From Clostridia bacterium (GTDB lineage Bacteria > Bacillota > Clostridia > Lachnospirales > Lachnospiraceae): DNA of 64,000 nt. Under the pieces are notes generated by a model, which was not told the DNA's origin, ran no database searches, and saw nothing but the letters and a program-made list of their open reading frames with translations. The position numbers were made by a program, and so were the translations under genes. The stretch covers positions 62,001 to 126,000 of the forward strand of contig QKJQ01000033.1 of assembly GCA_003249225.1 (NCBI GenBank), given 5' to 3'. Shown one piece after another: positions 35,636-45,566 of this stretch (positions within the stretch are counted from its first letter, which is position 1; the number at the start of each line of letters is the position of its first letter).

Positions 35636-36053
35636 TTGATTTTATTACTTTCGCCAAAACTCCATTCACAAAACTCGGCGAAGATTCTCCTCCGTATTTT
35701 TTGGCTAGTTCTACGGCTTCATTGATGGATACTTTAACAGGTATGGAATCATCATAAAAAATTTCATAAACAGCAAGTCGTAATATGGTAAGATCCATGC
35801 GGCTCATTCGATTCAATTTCCAGCCGGAGATTGCTTCTGAAAGGCATGAATCTATATTCCCTAATTTTTCAAAAACACAGAAAACACGGTCCTTTAATGT
35901 AATTGCGATCTCCTGCATTGGTTCTTCAGCATATTCGCAATATAGCTCAATCTGTTCCTTGATCTCACCCGGTTCATGAAATTCTTTTTGAAACAGCATG
36001 ATGATTGCCTGTTCTCTCTGCTCTCGTAATTCGGATTTATCGGTGTCTTTCAT
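35628..36053 (-). CDS. nusB: Transcription antitermination protein NusB
   Basis: Binds boxA RNA with NusE (S10) in rRNA antitermination. 141 residues, all-helical. Recognisable ends: REQAIIMLFQKEF near the start and NRMSRMDLTILRLAVYEI ... INEAVELAKKYGGESSPSFVNGVL near the end, with the second part split here only for quoting. ATG 36053 has AAGGAG. It is 83 bases after the Gls24 gene. Confidence 0.94.
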   Translation of the reverse strand: MKDTDKSELREQREQAIIMLFQKEFHEPGEIKEQIELYCEYAEEPMQEIAITLKDRVFCVFEKLGNIDSCLSEAISGWKLNRMSRMDLTILRLAVYEIFYDDSIPVKVSINEAVELAKKYGGESSPSFVNGVLAKVIKSNE

Positions 36054-36136
36054 AGTATGCTCCTTATATACTTTTTATTATACGCATAAAATCCCGCCAG
36101 CATGATGATCGATCAGGTTGGCGGTAGCTGTATAAT

Positions 36137-36517
36137 TTATTTATCCATATTCACACCAACGATGTGAATGTTTACTTCTGCAACTTTTAAACCAGTCATA
36201 CTCTCAATTGATGATTTTACTCGGTCCTGTACCATAGAACATGTCTTTGGAATGCTGTGTCCATATTTCATTGTCAAAGACAATTCAGCATAAACAAACC
36301 CTTCTTTTAATTCAATTTTCATACCTTTTGATAAGTTCTTAACTCCAAGTTTACCGATGATTTCATTTGTGAGATTCCCGGATAAAGAAGCAACTCCTTC
36401 TACTTCTGTTGCGGCAACACAGCCAATTGTTGCAACCACATCATTCGCAATTAATACTTCACCTGCACCAGTATCTTTTTTCATAGTATATGAATTGGTT
36501 TCCTGTTCTTTTGCCAT
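36137..36517 (-). CDS. Asp23/Gls24 family envelope stress response protein
   Basis: Small, mostly cytoplasmic or membrane-associated protein family induced by alkaline or envelope stress. 126 residues from ATG 36517, with AGGAGG eight bases upstream. Core features: VATIGCVAATEVEGVASLSG, then GMKIELKEGFVYAELSLTMKYG (shown only in part by others) and VNIHIVGV at the end. It is the first gene of the nusB-xse-isp-dxs run, a usual placement in clostridia. No transmembrane segment is visible. Confidence 0.92.
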   Translation of the reverse strand: MAKEQETNSYTMKKDTGAGEVLIANDVVATIGCVAATEVEGVASLSGNLTNEIIGKLGVKNLSKGMKIELKEGFVYAELSLTMKYGHSIPKTCSMVQDRVKSSIESMTGLKVAEVNIHIVGVNMDK

Positions 36518-36567
36518 GTTGTATTCCTCCTGCATTCTTCCTTCAATGTGAAATCTATCCTTATCTC

Positions 36568-36595
36568 ATTATAGCAAATTACTGCTCTTTTGCAA
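36568..36595 (-). promoter_or_regulatory. Promoter of the gls24-nusB-xseA operon
   Basis: On the minus strand TTGCAA (36590-36595) and a consensus TATAAT (36568-36573) are 16 bases apart, about 50 bases upstream of the Gls24 start. Confidence 0.75.
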
Positions 36596-36612
36596 ATGTT
36601 TTCTTGTCATAA

Positions 36613-36649
36613 AAGAAGTATGAAGCCCAATTTCAGTTTCATACTTCTT
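36613..36649 (-). terminator. Intrinsic terminator downstream of the first LCP gene
   Basis: Perfect 12-bp stem AAGAAGTATGAA/TTCATACTTCTT with a 13-base loop; the U-rich end is TTCTTTTAT. It lies about 20 bases after the LCP stop codon and before the gls24 promoter. Confidence 0.8.
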
Positions 36650-36666
36650 GTTAGTATACTATTTAA

Positions 36667-38532
36667 TTATTCCTGATAATCACCAAAAATAAATTTATGC
36701 AGTGCTTCTATATTCTCAGTGAAATTAACAGAAATCAAAGCTCCAAGTCCGTTATACTGAACATCGCTGTAGGAACCGGCAACGGGTATCTGCATTTCCT
36801 CAATGGTCGTTATTTTATTTGTCAGTACATCCTCAATATAATCAGACATCTGATCTGCTGTAATATTTGTTGTTACATAAGGCAGACACTTATTCATAAT
36901 ATTAATAAGTTCAAGTGCGTTTTTTGTTTTAACTTCATCGAACATTGCATTTAACATGATTCGCTGTCTTGAAGTCCGTCCAAAATCTGAGTATTTATTA
37001 TCACTCGTTGCCACCTGTCTGATACGACAATAACCAAGAGCCTGATTACCATTCATGTGGTTCCATCCGGTAATCAGTGTGCGGTAATCTGGATTTGATA
37101 TATAATTTGTCGAATTCAGCCACTCACGTTCTGCATTATTAACTTCGATATCCACACCACCCAGTATATCAACAACACTTTCAAAATCATCAAAACCAAC
37201 CAGCATATATCCATCTACTGTAATATTAAAATTGCGCTCTATGGTCGCATAAAGAAGATCAATACCACCTTTTGCATAAGCGGCATTCAGCCGGTTATCA
37301 TCATACCCTGGCAGTGACACGAGCATGTCACGCATAAGAGAAGTAAGCTTAATTACATCATTCTTCGTATCAATGGTAGCAATGATCATTAGATCGGTTC
37401 GTCCATTTGCTCCATAAGAATCCATATTCTCTTCACCGAGTAAAAGGATATTGGTTATATAGTCCTCTGTTCGTGAGCCATCTCCGTTCAAACTATCGGA
37501 GGGCAGGTCTACATCTCCTGTAATCTCACTAAGATCCACATCATTAGGATCCGGAGTTATGGTAAGATTCGGGTCAACTTCACCATCCGGCGCTGGTGTA
37601 CTCATACCATCAGCCAGAATTCTACCAGCAAGATTGCTGACTAATTTTACACCGACCGGTGTTTTGAACATAATAAAACTAAATATAAAGACTGAACCAA
37701 GTACAATTAATAGGATCCGCAGCCACTTGGGAATAAAAAACATTCTATTTTTTTTCACAGGTTCATTCTGAAGATGAAGATTCACCTGTTCTGCAAGATT
37801 TGCATTAATATCTTCCAAAATAAAATCATCGTCAGCTACAGTATTGGAAACTTCAGAATTATCAAGGTCCGTTTGATCTCCATAAACAATTATTTCGGAT
37901 TCAGATTTACCATCTGTATCATTGCTTTGAATTATTGCAAGACCAGAATCTGGCTCTGATTTCTGATTGTTATTAACTCCAGCCTCTGCACTTTTACCCT
38001 TGTCAGAATCTGTTTCTTTGCCGTTCTGACCAAAGGCATGGGTTACTGTAATCGGAGCATCAACATCAAGATTTTCGAAAATCAATTCAAAATCTACATC
38101 ATTTTCATCCTGCGCTGAAATTTCGATATCCGGCTGATCTGATAATTGAGATTCTTTTTCAGACAATTCTTCAGCATTTGAATCAGATTCCGCTTCAAGT
38201 TCACTCATCACTTCGTTTATTGAGGCAGAAAGCACGGATTCGATATCAAGTTCAATTTCATCTTTATCAGTATTCGATTCTGTGCTTTTATGACTGGCAT
38301 CCACTTTATATGAATTCCCCTCCGGCTCAGTTTCATCAGGATTAACTTCTTCCGAATTCAAATCAAATGACTTATTTTCTTTATCACATTCTTCAATATC
38401 AATAATATTCGAATCATCAATTGATATAGGAAGCCTATCTTCTGCCTCTTCTTTAAAAAGGTTTTCAATTGTTTTGATAAATTCCTCATCATTTGATGGA
38501 TCAAAGTCATTTTCCTGATGTTCTTTGCTCAT
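36667..38532 (-). CDS. LytR-CpsA-Psr (LCP) family protein with long acidic N-terminus
   Basis: Predicted to transfer anionic glycopolymers (teichoic acid- or capsule-type) from lipid carrier to peptidoglycan. 621 residues. Residues 1 to about 268 are Asp/Glu/Ser-rich and probably disordered and cytoplasmic; one membrane helix follows (WLRILLIVLGSVFIFSFIMF); the extracellular LCP domain (about 350-560) has TDLMIIATIDTKNDVIKLTS, the key Arg in LMRDMLVSLPGY and the AYAKGGIDLL stretch. ATG 38532 is preferred to a TTG two codons earlier. Most LCP proteins have tails of only 10-80 residues before the helix. A second LCP gene lies immediately upstream. Confidence 0.92.
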   Translation of the reverse strand: MSKEHQENDFDPSNDEEFIKTIENLFKEEAEDRLPISIDDSNIIDIEECDKENKSFDLNSEEVNPDETEPEGNSYKVDASHKSTESNTDKDEIELDIESVLSASINEVMSELEAESDSNAEELSEKESQLSDQPDIEISAQDENDVDFELIFENLDVDAPITVTHAFGQNGKETDSDKGKSAEAGVNNNQKSEPDSGLAIIQSNDTDGKSESEIIVYGDQTDLDNSEVSNTVADDDFILEDINANLAEQVNLHLQNEPVKKNRMFFIPKWLRILLIVLGSVFIFSFIMFKTPVGVKLVSNLAGRILADGMSTPAPDGEVDPNLTITPDPNDVDLSEITGDVDLPSDSLNGDGSRTEDYITNILLLGEENMDSYGANGRTDLMIIATIDTKNDVIKLTSLMRDMLVSLPGYDDNRLNAAYAKGGIDLLYATIERNFNITVDGYMLVGFDDFESVVDILGGVDIEVNNAEREWLNSTNYISNPDYRTLITGWNHMNGNQALGYCRIRQVATSDNKYSDFGRTSRQRIMLNAMFDEVKTKNALELINIMNKCLPYVTTNITADQMSDYIEDVLTNKITTIEEMQIPVAGSYSDVQYNGLGALISVNFTENIEALHKFIFGDYQE

Positions 38533-38564
38533 GTACAAAACCGCCTTCCCTTTAAAACAGTGTG

Positions 38565-39701
38565 TTATTCATCTTTTGTATAAATAAAGTCATGAAGAGT
38601 CTGAATGGTGACATCAAGATCCGGCACAAGGGCTGAAGTAACATTACCAATCTTATCAGCTTCCGTAAAAGCTCCATTTTCAGGAATTCTAAGAGTTTCC
38701 AATGTCATGATTTTATTCTCAACAATATTCGTAAGTTCTGTCTTGATCTGGTTTGTTGTCACATCTGTTGTAACATAAGTCATACATTTATTCATAATTG
38801 AAATCATATCAATAATATTGGACGATTTGTATTTTTCAAAAATTGCTTCAAGTACTCGTCTTTGACGCTGTGTTCTTCCATAGTCGTAGTTCGTACCATC
38901 TAGCGTTGGTACTTTTCGAACTCTGCAATATCCAACGACCTGATTTCCATTCAACACCTGCAGTCCCGCAACAACATTACGATTCGCAGGATCTGATATA
39001 TAATTAGTTGTATTCAGATAATCAGCTTCTTTTTGAGAAAGTTCGATCTCAACACCACCAAGAGAATCTACAATATCTTCAAAAGAATCAAAATCAACCG
39101 AGGCATATCCATCAATTTGTATCTTGAAATTCTTCTCAATAACTTCAATCAGATAGTCAGCACCGCCTTTTGCATAAGCAGCATTGATTTTATTCTGTGA
39201 ATATCCAGGCAAATCAACAAGTGTATCACGCAGAATGGAGGTCAGCTTAATCGTATTGTCATAAGTATTAATGGAAGCAATCATGATGACATCGGTATTT
39301 CTGGCATCAAAGATCTTTTCAATACCAATAATAAGATAATTGGAGACATATTCTTCTGATTTAAGATTTTCATCAGAACTGGAATAATTCAGATCGACAG
39401 AAGCATCGTCACCGACACCGTCATCAGTATCTGCAAAATCAAAAATATCTTCCTCTGAATTGAATTTATCACTAAGATATACACTTGCCCAGTGAATTAA
39501 TACACTTCTTCCTGGTCTGGTTCCAAACAAGAACAAAAGTATAGAGGATAAAGTAATAAATACAATTAAAAATATACGCCATATTTTTTTTCTGCGCTTT
39601 TTAGCAGTCTTTTTATCAGACTTTTTTTTATACACTTCTTCATTCGGAGTCAATTCTTCTGAATTGATATCAGGAATGTCTAACTCATATTTCTTTCCCA
39701 T
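38565..39701 (-). CDS. LytR-CpsA-Psr (LCP) family protein
   Basis: Paralogue of the gene downstream, with the usual short architecture: 378 residues, about 45 cytoplasmic basic residues, one membrane helix (WRIFLIVFITLSSILLFLFG) and an extracellular LCP domain with NTDVIMIASINTYDNTIKLT, the catalytic-region LRDTLVDLPGYSQNK and NAAYAKGGADYLIEV. ATG 39701 has AAGGA eight bases upstream; the earlier start at 39746 would overlap pepD. The two LCP genes are 32 bases apart and probably co-transcribed, so they may attach different polymers or be partly redundant. Confidence 0.93.
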   Translation of the reverse strand: MGKKYELDIPDINSEELTPNEEVYKKKSDKKTAKKRRKKIWRIFLIVFITLSSILLFLFGTRPGRSVLIHWASVYLSDKFNSEEDIFDFADTDDGVGDDASVDLNYSSSDENLKSEEYVSNYLIIGIEKIFDARNTDVIMIASINTYDNTIKLTSILRDTLVDLPGYSQNKINAAYAKGGADYLIEVIEKNFKIQIDGYASVDFDSFEDIVDSLGGVEIELSQKEADYLNTTNYISDPANRNVVAGLQVLNGNQVVGYCRVRKVPTLDGTNYDYGRTQRQRRVLEAIFEKYKSSNIIDMISIMNKCMTYVTTDVTTNQIKTELTNIVENKIMTLETLRIPENGAFTEADKIGNVTSALVPDLDVTIQTLHDFIYTKDE

Positions 39702-39720
39702 TAATTTGTCCTTACTATTC

Positions 39721-41172
39721 TTATAAATTTTCAAGCATCTTTTCAATAAACTGATAAACTCTTATTGAAGATGCAGCATCCAAACGTTCCTTTATTGTAT
39801 GTATAGATTTCATATCCGGACCAATTGATATAATATCAATATCCTTTAATTTTTCAGCAAAAATTCCGCACTCCAGACCTGCATGAATTGCAGTTACTTC
39901 CGCCTTTTTACCGTATATTTCGTAATAAAGTTTCTTATATAAATCCTGCATAACAGAATTCTCTTTGTATTCCCAGGCTGGGTATCTGTCACTGTATTGA
40001 CTTGTTCCGCCAATCATTTCAAAGAGTTTTTGAAGTTTTTTACGTAAGAAGGTCAAGTCTTCCATCACAGAACTTCTCAAAGAATAATGGAACTCTGCTT
40101 CCGATTCAGAAGTTGTAAAAATCCCAAGATTCAGAGATGTTTCAACGAGTCCCGGTATCACGCCACTCATTGTCTGTGCTCCGTTAGGTGCCAGTAAAAG
40201 TGCCTTTATCAATTTATCAGCAGAATCCATGGTCATAGCTGAGACTGCTGTATTTCCTAAGGATTTTTGTGTAAATTCAATCAAGGGTTCACTGTTGCAA
40301 AGTCGTTTTTGATGTTTTAGGAATAATTCAGCAATTTGGTTTTTACAGAAATCTGCATTTTCATTTATCACAATTTTGGCAACTGCTTTGACCGGAATTG
40401 CATTTCCTTTTTCACCGCCTTGCAAAGAAATAAGTGAGTATCTTTCCGATTCCAGTAATTCAGATAAAATTCTTGCCAACAAAAGCGTCGCATTTGGTTT
40501 TTTCTTGTGTATATCAGCTCCAGAGTGACCTCCGCTTAATCCAGTCACGGATAAAGTCAGAACTTCTCCTTCCATTGCTTCTCTATTCAGCTTTATAAAT
40601 GCATCGACACCCATTCCCCCGGCACAACTGCACCAACATGTACCTTCTTCCTCCGAATCAAGATTCATCATTCTTGTTCCGGAAAACAAAGCAGGATCTA
40701 GGTTAATTGCACCATTCATGCCAGTTTCTTCATCTGTCGTTATAACTACTTCAAGTGCCGGATGCTGAATGCTCTGATCTGCAAGCAATGCCATTGTCAT
40801 GGCTACCGCTATGCCATTATCTCCGCCAAGTGTGGTGCGGTCTGCATAGATTTCATCTTTGTCCATTAATAGAGTGAGTCCTTCTTTTGTGAAATCATGC
40901 GTGGAGTCATCACTTTTAACACAGACCATATCCATATGACCTTGTAACAGAACCGCTGGATGATCTTCATATCCTTTTGTGGCGGGTTTGTAAATTATAA
41001 CATTCAATGCACTGTCCTGAACACAGTTCAGACCATGAGCTTTTGCAAAGCTTACAAGATAATCACTGATTCTTTGATTGTCCAGAGACCCTCTTGGGAT
41101 AGCTGAAATATCACCAAAATACTGAAGAACATTTTTATAATCATTTTTTCTTACATATTCCTGAAAATTCAT
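39721..41172 (-). CDS. pepD: Aminoacyl-histidine dipeptidase (PepD, M20 family)
   Basis: Cytoplasmic zinc dipeptidase (carnosinase-type) that splits X-His and other dipeptides. 483 residues from ATG 41172, which has GGAG six bases upstream. Metal-site stretches: LQGHMDMVCVKS, DRTTLGGDNGIAVAM, TDEETGMNGA and, near the end, HAGLECGIFAEK; the lid domain lies between. It precedes the two LCP genes on the same strand, with only 19 bases before the first; no functional link is obvious. Confidence 0.95.
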   Translation of the reverse strand: MNFQEYVRKNDYKNVLQYFGDISAIPRGSLDNQRISDYLVSFAKAHGLNCVQDSALNVIIYKPATKGYEDHPAVLLQGHMDMVCVKSDDSTHDFTKEGLTLLMDKDEIYADRTTLGGDNGIAVAMTMALLADQSIQHPALEVVITTDEETGMNGAINLDPALFSGTRMMNLDSEEEGTCWCSCAGGMGVDAFIKLNREAMEGEVLTLSVTGLSGGHSGADIHKKKPNATLLLARILSELLESERYSLISLQGGEKGNAIPVKAVAKIVINENADFCKNQIAELFLKHQKRLCNSEPLIEFTQKSLGNTAVSAMTMDSADKLIKALLLAPNGAQTMSGVIPGLVETSLNLGIFTTSESEAEFHYSLRSSVMEDLTFLRKKLQKLFEMIGGTSQYSDRYPAWEYKENSVMQDLYKKLYYEIYGKKAEVTAIHAGLECGIFAEKLKDIDIISIGPDMKSIHTIKERLDAASSIRVYQFIEKMLENL

Positions 41173-41244
41173 TTTTGACTCCATTCGAAGATTTATCCTT
41201 TGTAACAATATTTAATTAGACGAGTTATTGTTCCCAAAAGTTCC

Positions 41245-42609
41245 CTAATTTTTAAAACTATGTATTGGGGCAGGTATTCTTCCGCCTCTTTGAATAAATG
41301 CATCACAGCTGAAATTATTTACCGGCATTATAGGTGCATAGCCAAGAAGACCACCAAATTCTGCAATATCACCAATTTTTTTGCCAATGACTGGTATAAG
41401 ACGTACGGCGGTTGTCTTGTTATTGATCATACCAATGGCCATCTCATCTGCAATGATTCCGGATAAAGTAGATGCTTTTGTATCACCAGGAATTGCTATC
41501 ATATCAAGCCCGACCGAACATACACAGGTCATAGCTTCCAATTTTTCAAGAGTTAGACATCCTGCATTCACTGCATCGATCATTCCCTGGTCTTCACTGA
41601 CAGGAATAAAAGCTCCACTCAGACCACCGACATAGGAAGATGCCATAACGCCGCCTTTTTTTACCTGATCATTTAAAAGTGCAAGTGCTGCCGTCGTCCC
41701 TGGTGCACCAGGGTATTCAAGCCCGATTTCCTGAAGTATCTCTGCGACACTGTCTCCAACAGCAGGGGTTGGTGCCAGAGAAAGATCAACGATTCCAAAA
41801 GGTACATTCAGCATTCTTGATGCCTCTTTTGCTACCAATTGTCCTACACGTGTAATTTTAAATGCAGTTTTCTTAATTGTCTCACATAAAGTTCCAAAAT
41901 CAGCACCACGTACTTGTTCCAGTGCTTTTTTTACAACACCCGGTCCGCTGACACCAACATTTATAACCGCATCACTTTCTGTTACACCATGAAATGCACC
42001 GGCCATAAATGGATTATCATCCGGAGCGTTACAGAATACAACAAGTTTTGCACATCCAATCGAATCTGCATCTTTGGATTTCTCAGCGGTCTCAAGAATG
42101 ATCTCACCAAGCAGCTTAACTGCGTCCATATTAATACCGGTCTTTGAAGAACCTACATTAATGGAGCTGCATACGTGATTTGTTACAGCAAGTGCTTCCG
42201 GAATGGAACGAATCAGGAGATTATCAGCTTTCGTAGCACCTTTTGATACAAGTGCCGAATAACCGCCAATAAAATTAACACCGACCGTGTTTGCCGCTTT
42301 GTCGAGTGTTTTTGCAATTGTCACAAAATCTTCCGGCGTTTTGCATGCTGCCGAGCCAATTAATGCAATCGGTGTGACGGATATTCTTTTATTAACGATA
42401 GGAATACCGTAGCTTTTTTCTATTTTTTTACCGGTCGCAACCAGATCTTTTGCCATGGTCGTAACTTTTTTATAAATTGCTTCATTTACCTTATCAAGAT
42501 CACTGTCAATACAATCAAGAAGGCTGATACCCATCGTAATCGTACGTACATCAAGGTTTTCCTTTTCTATCATTTCATTTGTTTCTATAACTTCACTTAT
42601 ATTGATCAT
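41245..42609 (-). CDS. PFL family protein (UPF0210)
   Basis: Conserved protein of unknown biochemical function, structurally related to pyruvate formate-lyase/anaerobic nucleotide reductase barrels but without a known activity. 454 residues, the family length. Diagnostic stretches: [18 protein letters not shown] start ([17 protein letters not shown]), [12 protein letters not shown], and [23 protein letters not shown] 42609 has CAGGAG. It lies 48 bases after an ACT-domain gene, a pairing kept across many Firmicutes. Confidence 0.93.
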   Translation of the reverse strand: MINISEVIETNEMIEKENLDVRTITMGISLLDCIDSDLDKVNEAIYKKVTTMAKDLVATGKKIEKSYGIPIVNKRISVTPIALIGSAACKTPEDFVTIAKTLDKAANTVGVNFIGGYSALVSKGATKADNLLIRSIPEALAVTNHVCSSINVGSSKTGINMDAVKLLGEIILETAEKSKDADSIGCAKLVVFCNAPDDNPFMAGAFHGVTESDAVINVGVSGPGVVKKALEQVRGADFGTLCETIKKTAFKITRVGQLVAKEASRMLNVPFGIVDLSLAPTPAVGDSVAEILQEIGLEYPGAPGTTAALALLNDQVKKGGVMASSYVGGLSGAFIPVSEDQGMIDAVNAGCLTLEKLEAMTCVCSVGLDMIAIPGDTKASTLSGIIADEMAIGMINNKTTAVRLIPVIGKKIGDIAEFGGLLGYAPIMPVNNFSCDAFIQRGGRIPAPIHSFKN

Positions 42610-42657
42610 CGTTTTCTCCTGTCCTTTTGAATAAACTAAATTGGATTCATCCTTTGG

Positions 42658-42930
42658 TTAAATACGATGCATCATATCAAAGATATCTTCACGCTGAATT
42701 TTAATCAAAACTCCGATTTCCTGACCCACTTCTTCAAGCTCTGAAGAAAGCTGATAAAAATCTTTTGCCGAACCTGATACATCTGCGATCATCATCATGT
42801 TAAAGAAATCCTGAACGATAGTCTGAGAAATATCAAGGATGTTAACATTGTTTGCGGACAGGTAAGTACATACTTTTGCAATGATTCCCACACAGTCTTT
42901 ACCAACTACAGTAATAATTGTTTTATTCAT
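42658..42930 (-). CDS. ACT domain-containing protein (UPF0237)
   Basis: Single ACT domain, GcvR-like, 90 residues. It starts KTIITVVGKDCVGIIAKVC, the beta-alpha-beta ligand-binding fold, and includes NNVNILDISQTIVQDFF. It probably senses a small molecule such as an amino acid and acts with the PFL-family product encoded downstream; this is inference from the conserved gene pair. ATG 42930 has AAGGAA upstream. Confidence 0.93.
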   Translation of the reverse strand: MNKTIITVVGKDCVGIIAKVCTYLSANNVNILDISQTIVQDFFNMMMIADVSGSAKDFYQLSSELEEVGQEIGVLIKIQREDIFDMMHRI

Positions 42931-43008
42931 ATTACGTTCCTTTCTGGCTTATCTTAAAATTAGAATTTGATATGTCTATCAACATAAGAAACTATAATAC
43001 TTCATTTC

Positions 43009-43806
43009 TTAAATTAATTCAACTGGTTCTGATGGAATATCTCTGTTTGCCACAACAATTTCAGGGATTTTCGTGTCCCATGACCAGTTTTCGTATACAA
43101 TCTGCTTCACAGTCTCATAAGCAAGCTCAGCATAATTGTTCTCCTTGCTCATATGTGCAAGTAAAATGTGCTTCATATTCTCATGCAATAATTCCTTAAT
43201 CAATTCCGCTGATGATTCATTGGATAAATGTCCTTTTGAGCCTACAATACGTTGTTTCAGGCTATAGGGATAACCACCGACCATAAGCATGTTCACATCA
43301 TGATTTGCTTCAATATAAAGTATTTCCGAGTCAGTAAGTTTCGATAAAATATAGGAATCGTACATCCCCAGATCTGTAGCCATACCTATCTTATGTCCTC
43401 CTGATTCGATCGTGTAGCCAACCGGATTTCTTGCGTCATGCGGTAAAGAAAACGGATTAATTGTAAGATCATTAATCTGAAAAGTTTCATCGGGACTCAC
43501 GGCATGAAGAAGGCTTCCGGGTATGCTGCTGTTTCCGGATGCCTGATGCATAGCTTGAAGAGTTTCTTTTGTACCGTATACTTTTGTTCCGTTTTTCTTC
43601 AGAAAAACATTTATTCCTCTGACATGGTCAATATGTTCATGGGTTATAAGAATAGCTTCGACATTTTCAGGGGCAACGCCAATCTTCTTTAATCCTTCTT
43701 CCATCCTTTTACAGGTAACACCCGCATCAATTAAAATATGGGTGTTTTTATTTCCAACATAAATGCAGTTTCCACTACTGCCACTTGCTATACTACATAA
43801 TTTCAT
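43009..43806 (-). CDS. MBL fold metallohydrolase, WalJ/YycJ type
   Basis: Metallo-beta-lactamase-fold hydrolase; the WalJ branch has been linked to cell-wall/DNA replication coordination in Gram-positives and carries a predicted nuclease-like fold. 265 residues. Metal-binding stretch LITHEHIDHVRG near residue 55, DAGVTCKRMEEG, and the later SNESSAELI and LAHMSKENN. It overlaps the GGDEF gene by four bases (ATGA). The usual walRK neighbours are absent here, so the label rests on sequence type alone. Confidence 0.85.
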   Translation of the reverse strand: MKLCSIASGSSGNCIYVGNKNTHILIDAGVTCKRMEEGLKKIGVAPENVEAILITHEHIDHVRGINVFLKKNGTKVYGTKETLQAMHQASGNSSIPGSLLHAVSPDETFQINDLTINPFSLPHDARNPVGYTIESGGHKIGMATDLGMYDSYILSKLTDSEILYIEANHDVNMLMVGGYPYSLKQRIVGSKGHLSNESSAELIKELLHENMKHILLAHMSKENNYAELAYETVKQIVYENWSWDTKIPEIVVANRDIPSEPVELI

Positions 43807-45566
43807 ACTACTTTCACTTTTCCTTTGCTTGTATACTCATTGTTTTTTGCACGAAAAAAATCATGTACATCATCATTATCAATTGTAATCTTGTTTCTTC
43901 CGTGTTCTTTTGAATAATACATGGCAAGATCGGCACGGTTCAATACTTCTTCTGGTGAATTGCATATCTCAGGGTAGGAAGTAATACCGATACTAACACG
44001 AACCTGTACAAAAACGCCTTCATAATCGAGAGGCATGCTATTAATCGCACGCTGGACCGCAACCAGAATATTGTATACCTCTTTCGTACTCTTTCCGGGA
44101 AATACAAGAACGAATTCCTCACCGCCATATCTTGAAACAATTCCGCCATGTTCGTTTACTGCATTATCGGTGAGTTCCGAGAGTTTCCTTAATACATAAT
44201 CTCCGAACAGATGACCATAAGTATCATTAAAACTCTTAAAGTGATCGATATCGATCAATGCGGCAGACAACGGCTCTTTGTTTATTTTAGCTTCATCTGA
44301 CAGCTTCTTAAATAATTCATTCAGATATCTTCTGTTGTATATGCCGGTCAGACCATCCCGGATGGCTAACTGCTGCACTTTCGCATAAAGATTTGCATTA
44401 TTTAATGCCATCATAATCTGTGCCGTTATATTTTCAAATAAACCGATGCTCTCATCAAAGAAGTCTTGTCTTGAGTGTCCGCAGAATAATAATCCGTTTA
44501 AATTACCATTCTGTAAAATTGGAGCAATAAGCATGGAGGTGACAGCTCCTTCTGAAAGAATGCATACATTGCGGCACTGATACATATTGCATATGTATAC
44601 TTCTTTTCTCTCAACGAACTCGTCAAATTTCCCTTGCATAAGCTCATTATAAAAGCCCTGTTCAAATGCAGGAGGCAGGGAAGTTGACATCTGGTAGATC
44701 TTCTTTTTGCTGTGAACAGCGCTTGGATGAATCATAATCGAACAAAAATCAAGAGACAAAGAATTTCTGACGGCTGCAGTTATCTTGTCAACCAGGTCAT
44801 TGATTTCAAGCGTTGATGAAATATATTTTAAGATCTCATTCTGTGTGAGTGTTTCAGCATTAACACGGTTGACTTTCCGATTAGCAGTTTCAAGCTTGAT
44901 TTTTTGAATGCCAAGCTCTTCGTTTGCCTTTTTGATCTTTTCCTGATGAAGTTTTAATGTTTCATTCATATCCTTTGCATTTTCCGTAAGACGTCTTTGC
45001 TCAAAGACACGTCTTTCATAAGAAGTGACCATGGTAACCAGGATACCACTGATCTGAGCAACAAATACGATGATGATCGATATAATACAGATCATCTCCA
45101 CTGCACCGCTTTCCGAATAGTCAGAAAAAGACAACTGTCTGATGATCAGAAAACAGACAAAGGGAAAAATCGAAACACCGGTCGTTATCGTTCTGGTATA
45201 GATATCAGTAAAATCGAACAAAAAGAGCATTTCAAAAATCATGATTGCCAGAAATACCACCAGCAACACAGATGTATAGGAGTGAACAATAAAAACAAAA
45301 GCAAGCGAAATCATTATTATTTCCACATAACGGATCGCAATAAGTACATATCTTTTGTTATACAGCTGCATAAAATAAACAACACTGTCTAATAACCATA
45401 ATAAAGTAACAGCCAGAACTCCATATAGTCCTTCTTTTGTCGGTTCGGTTATTATACCAAGAAACATATAGATAAATAAAATAGCCAATACAATTATATG
45501 AGTCATTGCAAATTTTTGTTTTACACTGTCCATATTTTTCCCCCAATTTTTGATAATCGCTGCCAT
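43803..45566 (-). CDS. Membrane GAF-GGDEF diguanylate cyclase
   Basis: Predicted to make cyclic di-GMP. 587 residues: five or six membrane helices (about 18-180), a coiled segment, a GAF-like domain (about 245-395) and a GGDEF domain (about 415-565) with the intact active-site motif YGGEEF and IDHFKSFNDTYGH. No RxxD inhibitory site is present at the usual position five residues before GGEEF. The ATG at 45566 starts next to the stop of the FtsA-like gene with AGGA upstream; ATG 45533 is an alternative. Position in an operon with FtsA-like and polA genes is unusual for a signalling enzyme. Confidence 0.92.
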   Translation of the reverse strand: MAAIIKNWGKNMDSVKQKFAMTHIIVLAILFIYMFLGIITEPTKEGLYGVLAVTLLWLLDSVVYFMQLYNKRYVLIAIRYVEIIMISLAFVFIVHSYTSVLLVVFLAIMIFEMLFLFDFTDIYTRTITTGVSIFPFVCFLIIRQLSFSDYSESGAVEMICIISIIIVFVAQISGILVTMVTSYERRVFEQRRLTENAKDMNETLKLHQEKIKKANEELGIQKIKLETANRKVNRVNAETLTQNEILKYISSTLEINDLVDKITAAVRNSLSLDFCSIMIHPSAVHSKKKIYQMSTSLPPAFEQGFYNELMQGKFDEFVERKEVYICNMYQCRNVCILSEGAVTSMLIAPILQNGNLNGLLFCGHSRQDFFDESIGLFENITAQIMMALNNANLYAKVQQLAIRDGLTGIYNRRYLNELFKKLSDEAKINKEPLSAALIDIDHFKSFNDTYGHLFGDYVLRKLSELTDNAVNEHGGIVSRYGGEEFVLVFPGKSTKEVYNILVAVQRAINSMPLDYEGVFVQVRVSIGITSYPEICNSPEEVLNRADLAMYYSKEHGRNKITIDNDDVHDFFRAKNNEYTSKGKVKVV

